A DNA stretch of 5,486 bases from Chlorobiota bacterium (GTDB taxonomy: Bacteria > Bacteroidota > Bacteroidia > Bacteroidales > JAADGE01): the NCBI GenBank assembly GCA_030592825.1, contig JAUVIG010000272.1, forward strand, positions 1 through 5,486. Direction: 5' to 3'. A program made the translations under genes and the position numbers. The notes below the pieces were generated by a model that saw only the letters and a list, made by a program, of their open reading frames with translations, had not been told where the DNA came from and did no database searches. Below are positions 1 through 5,467 of the stretch, one piece after another; positions within the stretch are counted from its first letter, which is position 1, and every line of letters begins with the position of its first letter.

Positions 1-1
1 A

Positions 2-115
2 GATGAAGCTAAAATAATACTGAAACATATGCACAAACGGCATAAAAAACGTAAACAAGCTATTGATTATAGTTACAGAAAACAACGTGAAAAAGAAAAA
101 AGTTTAACTTCATAA
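2..115 (+). CDS. C-terminal end of an unidentified basic protein (partial, 5' end outside window)
   Basis: An open frame enters from the left edge and ends at TAA (113-115), giving 37 residues. The peptide is strongly basic and hydrophilic, with a K/R/H-rich stretch (HMHKRHKKRKQ) and a charged end (RKQREKEKSLTS). This resembles a disordered or nucleic-acid-binding tail. There is too little to assign a family. The composition is more biased than expected for random AT-rich DNA, which is why I think it is the real end of a gene, but no motif proves it. The next plus-strand ORF starts about 70 bp downstream, so the two could share a transcript. Confidence 0.4.
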   Translation, partial: DEAKIILKHMHKRHKKRKQAIDYSYRKQREKEKSLTS

Positions 116-182
116 AGTAGAATTAAACAAAAGTTATATTAGCATAAGTAGTGTTTTATTACTTTTTATTAGTGTTAACCTA

Positions 183-554
183 TTGTCTTATTTCAGAGTT
201 CTTAAAATTCGTAATAATAAATGTGAATTCTTTAAAATTTTATACTTTATTAAATTTCATAAGAAAGAAATAATTTATAAAGATGTTAAAGAAATTTTAT
301 TAAAGACTGAAGAGAAAAATATTACTATAGGAAAAGCCTCAACAAGTAAAGCTCTTTATTCTCATGTTGAAAGCAAAATTTACGAGTTTATTGTAATAAA
401 TAGCTTTGATGAGTATATAACGATATATAAGTCTAGCAGTTATTATAAGGTGTATAAAATTGGAAAATTTTTCTCAAAGTATTTTAATAAACCTTTGAAA
501 GAAATTAAAAATTATAATGACTTAACAGACTATGATAATTTTTGGCTCCCTTAG
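183..554 (+). CDS. Hypothetical protein, non-ATG start, possibly 5'-truncated
   Basis: The ORF has 123 codons if started at TTG 183 and ends at TAG (552-554). The frame is open from about position 108, but there is no ATG anywhere in it and no internal methionine, so the start is uncertain. It may be TTG or another rare codon, or the true start may have been lost. The protein is rich in K, I, Y and N and has regular alternation of charged and hydrophobic residues, for example YKDVKEILLKTEEKN near residues 32-46 and IYEFIVINSFDEYITIYK near 66-83. This suggests a folded alpha/beta protein rather than random sequence. No transmembrane segment or signal peptide is visible. I do not recognise the family. 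A hairpin with a T-run lies about 60 bp after the stop and could terminate it. It could be a decayed gene. Confidence 0.45.
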   Translation: MSYFRVLKIRNNKCEFFKILYFIKFHKKEIIYKDVKEILLKTEEKNITIGKASTSKALYSHVESKIYEFIVINSFDEYITIYKSSSYYKVYKIGKFFSKYFNKPLKEIKNYNDLTDYDNFWLP

Positions 555-569
555 ACCGTTGTAGTCCCT

Positions 570-644
570 GCTAAGCGTAGTAACAATATAAACAAAAATT
601 AAAAGTAAGATGCTAAGCATAATTTTTTTCAACTACGCTTTTTT
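570..644 (+). repeat. Tripartite TAAGCGTAG hairpin repeat, copy 1 (possible terminator)
   Basis: GCTAAGCGTAGT at 570-581 recurs in altered form at 612-622 (GCTAAGCATAA), and the inverted arm AACTACGCTT lies at 631-640, followed by a T-run (639-644). The 615-624 arm pairs with 631-640. In plus-strand RNA two of the ten pairs are A-C mismatches; in minus-strand RNA the same two become G-U wobbles. The upstream copy at 573-581 can also pair perfectly with 632-640 across a longer loop. The position about 60 bp after the 183-554 ORF, together with the T-run, fits an intrinsic terminator in the plus direction. The same arrangement recurs at 2428-2490. Confidence 0.6.
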
Positions 645-811
645 ATTATTAATAGTTTTTAACTATTATTGCATATGCAACAATAAAAATAAAATATGTC
701 AACCAGCTGTCAAATTAAAGAACAAGGAAATTATGCAAGTTTAGATGCTGTTTTAGATATTGAAACATTGTCATTTACATGGAAAACATATTCATAGAAT
801 TATTTTTAATG

Positions 812-838
812 AAAAAGCGAAGTTTGGAAACTTCGCTT
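812..838 (-). terminator. Intrinsic terminator of the 453-residue lipoprotein gene
   Basis: A perfect 11-bp inverted repeat (AAGCGAAGTTT at 815-825 and its complement at 828-838) has a two-base centre. Read on the minus strand it is followed by five T residues (812-816, partly overlapping the arm). It begins about 54 bp past the TGA stop of the minus-strand lipoprotein gene, which is a typical terminator position. The plus-strand side has no T-run, so it is directional. On the minus strand the stem is preceded by GCTAAGC, which links it to the hairpin repeats at 570-644 and 2428-2490. Confidence 0.75.
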
Positions 839-891
839 AGCGGGGATTTGTATTTTTATCGGGATTTTACGTGAATTATGTGATGATTTTT

Positions 892-2253
892 TCATTTTAT
901 ATAATTAAAATTGTCATCGGATAATCCGTTAATATGTTCTTTTATTTTTTCGATTTTAATCAATAATTCATTATCTGAAGATAATTCTTCGGCGATTTTA
1001 TTAAGTTTATATAGTGTTTGCTCTTTTGTATATCCGTATAATGAAGTTTCCAATCCGGAAATTACTGAGTATTTAAAATCTTTGAGTTCCTCCGTAAAAT
1101 TACTTTTGGGTATTTCGGCTTTTTTAATTCTTTGAATTATTTTTAGCACTTTTCCGCCGCCGAGTAATGTGAAGCAATTTTCCATATCCAAACATTCATA
1201 CAATCGAAATTTGCTTAAATGTTCAAATTCATTTTCGTCAATCCATTTATCTCTGCCGTTTGAGTACGCTTCAAAAAAAAGTTCGTCGTCAGTTTCGGGA
1301 GTTTGTATTGCTTTTTTACATAAGGGTATTAAACTGTATTCGCCCTCATTTCCGGAACCTTCAGCTCCCATAACTACACTCATTCCGGGCAGATAATCGT
1401 TCAAAAAAGCCCAATTTTTAGTATTTTCGCGTTCATCAACATTTTGTTTATACAGCATTTCGTCGATTGTTCTGCCGATTTTATATCGAATTTTGTATAT
1501 GTCTGCCACATCTTTTGATGATTTTATATTTTCAAATTTATTTTTAACATCACTCAGAAAAGTTATTTGCTCTTGTGTGAAGTATTTTTTTATTTTAGTT
1601 TCAGTATCTTCTGTTATTTCTTTATTTATTTTTTCATCGGGCAGAATTGTATTTTTTGTTTCGGATTCAATTTCTTCAAGAAATTTTATTTTTCCGTCAT
1701 CTTTTATTGTATAAATAAAAAATGTTTTTTCCTTAAAATCATAAGGTTTTTCTTCTGTTGCAATATCCCATGATTTTGTATGATATATTGTTTCAATTTT
1801 TAGATTTTTATCAATATTCCCGGATAAAAAACTTTCTTCGCCCGGCATTATAAACGATTCTGCAAACGGAATTGATGAAATAATTTTTCCGGTTTTCGAG
1901 ATTGTGTAAAGTTTATATAATATAGGTGCTACAGATGGCGGACAGGCATATTCAGAAAGAATTATTATATCGAAATTTTCGTTTCCGAATAGTTTCCCAA
2001 GATAAAAATAATCTGTCGAAAAATGTTTTTCGCCTTCATATTCAATTATTTTACCCGTTGTATCTGCCAAAATATCAACAAATTGAATGTCAACTCTTTT
2101 TAAACCGGAGTTGTTATCTATTATTCCTTCAACAGAATATGGTAATTTAAGGTCCTCAAAATTCGACAGAAATTCGTTTAATTTTTGCTCTTCTTTTGAG
2201 CTGCATGCACTTATAAAAAGCAAAGCGATAATTATGTATTTTAAATTTTTCAT
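892..2253 (-). CDS. Predicted surface-exposed lipoprotein of unknown function
   Basis: The gene encodes 453 residues, starting at ATG (2251-2253) and ending at TGA (892-894). The N-terminus is a classical lipoprotein signal: basic MKNLK, a hydrophobic core (residues 6-13) and lipobox ISAC with the lipidated cysteine at 17. SSKEE follows the cysteine. This K-(D/E)-(D/E) pattern near the cysteine matches the minimal lipoprotein export signal described in Bacteroidota, so outer-face display is inferred. Residues 20-200 look beta-rich, with phrases such as YKLYTISKTGKIISSIPF (113-130) typical of strand-turn-strand repeats. Residues 200-255 are a charged helical stretch. Residues 256-450 form a more helical C-terminal domain containing GMSVVMGAEGSGNEGEYSLIP (290-310). 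I do not recognise the family. It appears to be a single-gene unit, with a strong terminator after it and a repeat-rich non-coding region before it. Confidence 0.9.
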   Translation of the reverse strand: MKNLKYIIIALLFISACSSKEEQKLNEFLSNFEDLKLPYSVEGIIDNNSGLKRVDIQFVDILADTTGKIIEYEGEKHFSTDYFYLGKLFGNENFDIIILSEYACPPSVAPILYKLYTISKTGKIISSIPFAESFIMPGEESFLSGNIDKNLKIETIYHTKSWDIATEEKPYDFKEKTFFIYTIKDDGKIKFLEEIESETKNTILPDEKINKEITEDTETKIKKYFTQEQITFLSDVKNKFENIKSSKDVADIYKIRYKIGRTIDEMLYKQNVDERENTKNWAFLNDYLPGMSVVMGAEGSGNEGEYSLIPLCKKAIQTPETDDELFFEAYSNGRDKWIDENEFEHLSKFRLYECLDMENCFTLLGGGKVLKIIQRIKKAEIPKSNFTEELKDFKYSVISGLETSLYGYTKEQTLYKLNKIAEELSSDNELLIKIEKIKEHINGLSDDNFNYIK

Positions 2254-2260
2254 ATTATAG

Positions 2261-2295
2261 AGTTAAAAGTTTTTAAAGTTATAAAGTTTAAAGTT
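2261..2295. repeat. Degenerate AAAGTT tandem repeats upstream of the lipoprotein gene
   Basis: Four to five copies of an AAAGTT-like unit occur at roughly 8-9 bp spacing, for example ending at 2270, 2280, 2288 and 2294. On the minus strand they read AACTTTA-AACTTTAT-AACTTTA and end about 8 bp before the lipoprotein ATG. Such simple AT-rich repeats are common in Bacteroidota intergenic DNA. The near-helical spacing could place them in a promoter or untranslated leader, but no -33/-7 element of the Bacteroidota type (TTTG / TAnnTTTG) is visible beside them. Confidence 0.45.
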
Positions 2296-2493
2296 CATAA
2301 AATTTATGCTACCATAATAACAACAAAGAACATCAATCGGTATTCCGAGAAATATAATCAACCACGTTATGAAATATTTTATGCCGGTAAATTTATTTTT
2401 GGCAATAACAGGCTTGTACAATTCTCTGATAAGCGTAGAATAAAATAAAACAAAAAGTGCTAAGCGTAGTTTTTTTTCAACTACGCTTTTCAT
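2263..2493 (-). CDS. Doubtful small membrane protein ORF
   Basis: The ORF has 76 codons and starts at ATG 2491-2493. Residues 39-59 (YFITWLIIFLGIPIDVLCCYY) form one credible transmembrane segment. Against it being a real gene, the first ~14 residues (MKSVVEKKLRLALF) are encoded by the hairpin repeat at 2459-2490, and the last ~10 residues are encoded by the AAAGTT repeats at 2261-2295. Only the middle part (about 2300-2428) lacks a repeat explanation. It may be a chance ORF or the remnant of a short membrane protein whose ends were replaced by repeats. No family recognised. Confidence 0.2.
   Translation of the reverse strand: MKSVVEKKLRLALFVLFYSTLIRELYKPVIAKNKFTGIKYFITWLIIFLGIPIDVLCCYYGSINFMNFKLYNFKNF
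2428..2490. repeat. Tripartite TAAGCGTAG hairpin repeat, copy 2
   Basis: TAAGCGTAG at 2430-2438 is repeated as GCTAAGCGTAGTT at 2459-2471 and followed by the inverted arm AACTACGCTT at 2479-2488. The arms 2462-2471 and 2479-2488 form a perfect 10-bp stem with a seven-base T-rich loop. The order and orientation of the three parts match copy 1 (570-644), with a shorter AT-rich spacer between the direct repeats (31 versus 42 bp). A T-rich tract follows on the plus side (2487-2497) and, after AGCAC, on the minus side. It could therefore act as a terminator in either direction, including for the gldH transcript about 230 bp upstream on the minus strand. Confidence 0.65.
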
Positions 2494-2720
2494 TTTTGAC
2501 AGATTCCGCTGTATAGTCCTAAAAAAACATTACAGATTTAATTTGTTTTTCCTGATGTAATATTACACATTTTCATTGAATTCCTGAAATAATTTTACAG
2601 TACTAAAATAGTTTGACATAATGTTTATTCATTCTGTCATAACCACCGTCATTTTTTCATAATTGTTGTTTTATCGCAATCAACCTGTCATTTTTATCGT
2701 TTTATTATCCAAAAAACCAT
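2494..2720. other. Intergenic region downstream of gldH with TGTCA-type repeats
   Basis: There is no coding potential on either strand. The region contains an imperfect inverted repeat with 10-bp arms TGACATAATG (2614-2623) and CATTCTGTCA (2630-2639), one mismatch and a six-base loop. Two further GTCATTTTT copies follow in direct orientation (2648-2656 and 2687-2695). A perfect 12-bp palindrome, TGTAATATTACA, lies at 2556-2567. No intrinsic terminator is seen directly after gldH. The regularity of the TGTCA elements suggests a regulator-binding region or the relic of one, but no downstream gene is clearly positioned to use it. Confidence 0.5.
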
Positions 2721-3212
2721 TTAGACAGATTTTTCCGATACATCAGCAAGCTCAACAGTTATACCGATTGATTTAATCATAGGAAGATCCTTCTCTCTCA
2801 TTCCGTGTTTTATGATAAAAATATACTCTCCTTTCTCAGAAAATTTGATATATGGTTTATATATAAATTTATTTTTAATAAACGTTCTTTTTTCTTTACC
2901 GAACCACTTCCCGATTTCATCAGCAACATAATACATTATTGTATCATTTTGTATATTACCGGAAGGTGATTCAACAGAAATAAACAACCACAAGTTATTT
3001 GTTAAAAATGTTTCTTTTATATCTGCGACAATAAAAACATTGCAAAAACTTTCAGTTTCAGAAATTGTTGCTTTAAAAATTACTGAATCTGCAATTTCCC
3101 AACTCTCTGATATAATTTCTTTATTTTCGCTGTACAATGTTCTTTCATCACAAGAATTTAAAATGATTACGATTGCAAACAGAATAAGAATAAAATATAA
3201 TTTGTAATTCAT
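2721..3212 (-). CDS. gldH: Gliding motility lipoprotein GldH
   Basis: The protein has 163 residues, close to the usual GldH length, with ATG at 3210-3212 and TAA at 2721-2723. The N-terminal hydrophobic signal (residues 4-18) leads to lipobox LNSC with Cys21 as the lipidation site. The mature part has the family pattern: a tryptophan near the start (SESWEI, 36-40), NNLWLFI (72-78), P-S-G followed by NDT (83-91), GKWFGK (101-106), KGEY-F (127-132) and a terminal MRE..LP.I.SIGI (138-151). GldH is one of the lipoproteins required for gliding in Flavobacterium johnsoniae and is linked to the type IX secretion/gliding machinery in the cell envelope. It is also found in non-gliding Bacteroidota. 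It starts 32 bp after ricT, so co-transcription is likely. Whether this organism glides cannot be told from the window. Confidence 0.92.
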   Translation of the reverse strand: MNYKLYFILILFAIVIILNSCDERTLYSENKEIISESWEIADSVIFKATISETESFCNVFIVADIKETFLTNNLWLFISVESPSGNIQNDTIMYYVADEIGKWFGKEKRTFIKNKFIYKPYIKFSEKGEYIFIIKHGMREKDLPMIKSIGITVELADVSEKSV

Positions 3213-3244
3213 CAGACAACTATTTGTTTTTTAAAATCCTCTTA

Positions 3245-4381
3245 TTACTTCTTCTTGTAATTTCTTTTTTGATCAAAGCTCTTTTTTCTCTTCTTACGTT
3301 TTTTCTTCTTATCATAAAATCTGTTAATACTTTCTTGCCCCACAACATCATTGAAATCAAATGAATGAAAATTGGTTTCATCGGAAATTTTTAGTTTTTC
3401 CGGCTTTTTCCCTTCTTTATTCATTTCAATAATCTCATATACTCTTTCAAGACTGATTGCTGTTACATTCTCAAGCGCATCTTTCTTAAATGAATACCAA
3501 ATTAATTGCTTGAAAACATCAATTTTCATGAAATATGCAGTGCCTTTTTCAGTTTCTAATCTTGTTTTTGGCGGAAAAAAATCCAAAGCCTCTTTGTAAC
3601 AGTCTTTTTCAAAATTCAAACAACATTTCAATTTTCCGCATTGACCTGCTAATTTTTGAGGATTCATGGACAATTGTTGTTCTCTTGCAGTATCTGTAGT
3701 TACCGAAACAAAATCCGACATCCAAGAAGCACAACATAATTCTCTGCCGCATGAACCAATTCCTCCGATTCTTCCAGCTTCTTGCCTTGCTCCTATTTGC
3801 CTCATCTCAACTCTTATCTTAAATTTATCAGCCAAAATTCTAATCAGTTCCCTGAAATCAACCCTGTTATCAGCTATATAATAAAATATTGCCTTTGTAC
3901 CGTCTCCTTGAAATTCTACATCTCCGATCTTCATCTTAAGTTTAAGATCTTTCGTTATTCTTCTTGCTTTAAGCATAACATCATCTTCTCTTTGAGTGGC
4001 TTTTTCCCATTTTTCAATGTCTGCCGGTTTTATTTTCCTGTAAACAATACGTAACTTGCCGTTATACGGAATTCCTTTTCGTTTCATCTGTTCCCTTATA
4101 AGTTCGCCTGTTAATGAAACAGTTCCAATATCATGTCCCGGAGAAGCTTCAACAGCCACCATATCTCCTTCTGTGAGAATTAATTTATTAACGTTTTTGT
4201 AGAATGCTTTTCGTGTGTTCTTAAATCGAACTTCAACTATATCGGGAGTATTTGATGTTTCAGGATATCTACTGAGATCGTTATAAACATTTAATTTATT
4301 GCAGCTGTGGGGATTACAATATCTTCCTGATTTTAGTGCTTGTGAAGCACATCCTCTTAATGTATGATCTTCTGTCTTCAT
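3245..4381 (-). CDS. ricT: RicT/YaaT family PSP1-domain protein
   Basis: The protein has 378 residues, ATG at 4379-4381 and TAA at 3245-3247. The PSP1/YaaT core spans about residues 48-262. It holds the strand-rich VEVRFKNTRKAFY start (49-61), GDMVAVE (72-78), GHDIGTVSLTGEL (82-94), FRELIRILADKFKIRVEMRQIGARQEAG (176-203) and the cysteine motifs CGRELCC (211-217) and CGKLKCC (248-254), plus Cys261. In Bacillus subtilis RicT works with RicA and RicF in an Fe-S-containing complex affecting mRNA processing and development, and the corresponding cysteines matter there. An N-terminal extension with Cys11, Cys22 and Cys27 followed by NKLNVYNDL is typical of Bacteroidota members. The C-terminus is a lysine/arginine-rich tail (about 354-378), suggesting RNA or ribosome contact. 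The holB-ricT pairing also occurs in B. subtilis, so the neighbourhood is ancient. A perfect 20-bp palindrome sits just upstream of the start. Older annotations call such proteins signal peptidase-like, which is misleading. Confidence 0.94.
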   Translation of the reverse strand: MKTEDHTLRGCASQALKSGRYCNPHSCNKLNVYNDLSRYPETSNTPDIVEVRFKNTRKAFYKNVNKLILTEGDMVAVEASPGHDIGTVSLTGELIREQMKRKGIPYNGKLRIVYRKIKPADIEKWEKATQREDDVMLKARRITKDLKLKMKIGDVEFQGDGTKAIFYYIADNRVDFRELIRILADKFKIRVEMRQIGARQEAGRIGGIGSCGRELCCASWMSDFVSVTTDTAREQQLSMNPQKLAGQCGKLKCCLNFEKDCYKEALDFFPPKTRLETEKGTAYFMKIDVFKQLIWYSFKKDALENVTAISLERVYEIIEMNKEGKKPEKLKISDETNFHSFDFNDVVGQESINRFYDKKKKRKKRKKSFDQKRNYKKK

Positions 4382-4383
4382 AA

Positions 4384-4403
4384 TACTGTTTAATTAAACA
4401 GTA
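4384..4403. promoter_or_regulatory. Perfect 20-bp palindrome immediately upstream of ricT
   Basis: Half-site TACTGTTTAA is followed directly by its exact reverse complement, with no spacer. Its proximal edge is 2 bp from the ricT ATG on the minus strand. This could be an operator for a dimeric regulator, or in RNA a stem next to the start codon that limits ribosome access. A perfect 10-bp stem without a loop would open to about 8 bp in RNA. The sequence is AT-rich, but an exact 20-bp palindrome in a 147-bp gap is unlikely by chance. Confidence 0.5.
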
Positions 4404-4528
4404 AAGAAGGTCTCTGTTCCTTTATACGGATTATTTATTTAATATTGCTTATATATATATTTTTTGAACCGGCTTAATTAAATAAATTATATATGATTAA
4501 TATTTTTTTACTTGGAACAACCAACTTT

Positions 4529-5467
4529 TTACTGTGGTTTAACTTTTAATAATCTTGCAATTTTTAAAGCAAGATCCAGAAAAATGAGCTTATTATAACC
4601 ATTTCTCTCTATATGATTATATGCTTGCGTAAACTCATTCGTTATATCGTATATATTGTTTTTATTTATAAATATGTTAAATTTTTCAGAGAATTGCTCC
4701 TCCTTATTTGTCAAATATATAATATTATTTTTGTTTTCAGGGCTTATATTTAAAATAAAATTTTCCCTTGTCAGTCTTAATGAATATTCCAAAAAACGTT
4801 TTTGATTTTCTCTGCCGATTCCGGAAATATCATCAGTCCATTCCATCAACTCATTAACTTTCACTCCGTATGACAATCTCATTAATTTAGTAAAACGAAT
4901 AAAATTATCAGATTCAATATTTTCTTCCCTGTTCTTAATTAATTCATCAGCCGTTAAAAAATTGCCGTTTGATATTCTCACAATTTCTTTAACTTTTTCA
5001 TCTGCAAAGTTATGTTTTTCTTTGATACTTTCAAACATACTTTCAGAACTTATTTTTGGTATTTTTACAAGTTGAGTTCTGGAAAGTATTGTATTGATAA
5101 TCTTTTCAGTATCTTCAGAAACAAGAATAAATACTGTTTTCGGCGGTGGTTCTTCAATCATTTTCAGCAGCTTATTTGATGCTGTAACATTCATTCTTTC
5201 AGGAATCCAAATTATCATTACCTTATACTCGGATTCATAAGATTTAAAATTCAGTTTTTTTATAATTTCTGCACTTTCTTGTGTAAAAATCCCTGCTTGT
5301 TGGTTTTCTACTCCTGTTATCTCAAGCCATTTCTCAAAACCGTGATACGGAAAATCTAAAATAAACTTCCTCCATTGATTAATAAAATCATCACTCACAG
5401 GTTTTGTTATCTTTTTCGTTCTTACAACAGGATAAACGAAATGCAAGTCCGGATGAATTAATTTCAT
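4529..5467 (-). CDS. holB: DNA polymerase III subunit delta' (N-terminal part missing or interrupted)
   Basis: The visible frame has 312 residues, from ATG 5465-5467 to TAA 4529-4531. Delta-prime is the structural stator of the clamp-loader complex that places the sliding clamp on DNA. Recognisable parts are IHPDLHFVYPV (4-14, the segment after the zinc module in Bacteroidota delta'), KVMIIWIPERMNVTASNKLLKMIEEPPPKTVFIL (82-115, Walker B/sensor region with the conserved LLKxIEEPP) and ILSRTQ (127-132, the SRC motif position). The C-terminal collar domain follows. Family members are about 370-390 residues and begin with an ATPase-fold segment (IGQ.., HA.LF.GPEG) and a four-cysteine zinc module. 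All of that lies before this ATG and outside the window. The ATG is therefore probably not the native start: in the same frame, TGA occupies the place of the last zinc cysteine five codons upstream. ricT follows after 147 bp. Confidence 0.93.
   Translation of the reverse strand: MKLIHPDLHFVYPVVRTKKITKPVSDDFINQWRKFILDFPYHGFEKWLEITGVENQQAGIFTQESAEIIKKLNFKSYESEYKVMIIWIPERMNVTASNKLLKMIEEPPPKTVFILVSEDTEKIINTILSRTQLVKIPKISSESMFESIKEKHNFADEKVKEIVRISNGNFLTADELIKNREENIESDNFIRFTKLMRLSYGVKVNELMEWTDDISGIGRENQKRFLEYSLRLTRENFILNISPENKNNIIYLTNKEEQFSEKFNIFINKNNIYDITNEFTQAYNHIERNGYNKLIFLDLALKIARLLKVKPQ

Larger units (their letters stand above)
555..891. other. 337-bp stretch without a convincing gene
   Basis: This interval holds hairpin repeat copy 1 (570-644), an AT-rich spacer, a possible short coding remnant (696-797) and the terminator hairpin of the lipoprotein gene (812-838). 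The 696-797 frame starts with ATG after an A-rich leader and encodes 33 residues ending TWKTYS. A second frame then continues with plausible amino-acid composition (HGKHIHRIIFNEKAKFG) into the hairpin. This may be a frameshifted relic or chance. The convergent plus-strand and minus-strand genes on either side make this a terminator-containing junction. Confidence 0.5.

Noticed and set aside
892..894. Genome-wide reassignment of TGA
   Set aside because: The lipoprotein gene ends naturally at TGA, directly before its terminator, and tryptophan codons in the genes are TGG, so TGA appears to act as a normal stop.
911..2150. Several plus-strand ORFs of about 70 codons opposite the lipoprotein gene
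   Set aside because: They are antisense shadows with Ser/Phe-rich, low-complexity translations, caused by the AT-rich coding strand opposite.
3372..4054. Plus-strand ORFs opposite ricT
   Set aside because: They are antisense to a strongly conserved gene, and their translations show no family features.
4511..4525. TTGG...CCAA inverted repeat after the holB stop as a terminator
   Set aside because: The stem has only four pairs and is followed on the minus strand by A residues, not U residues.
4382..4528. Separate promoter for ricT in the 147-bp gap
   Set aside because: No TAnnTTTG element with an upstream TTTG is present on the minus strand. The AT-alternating tract at 4450-4460 alone is not evidence.
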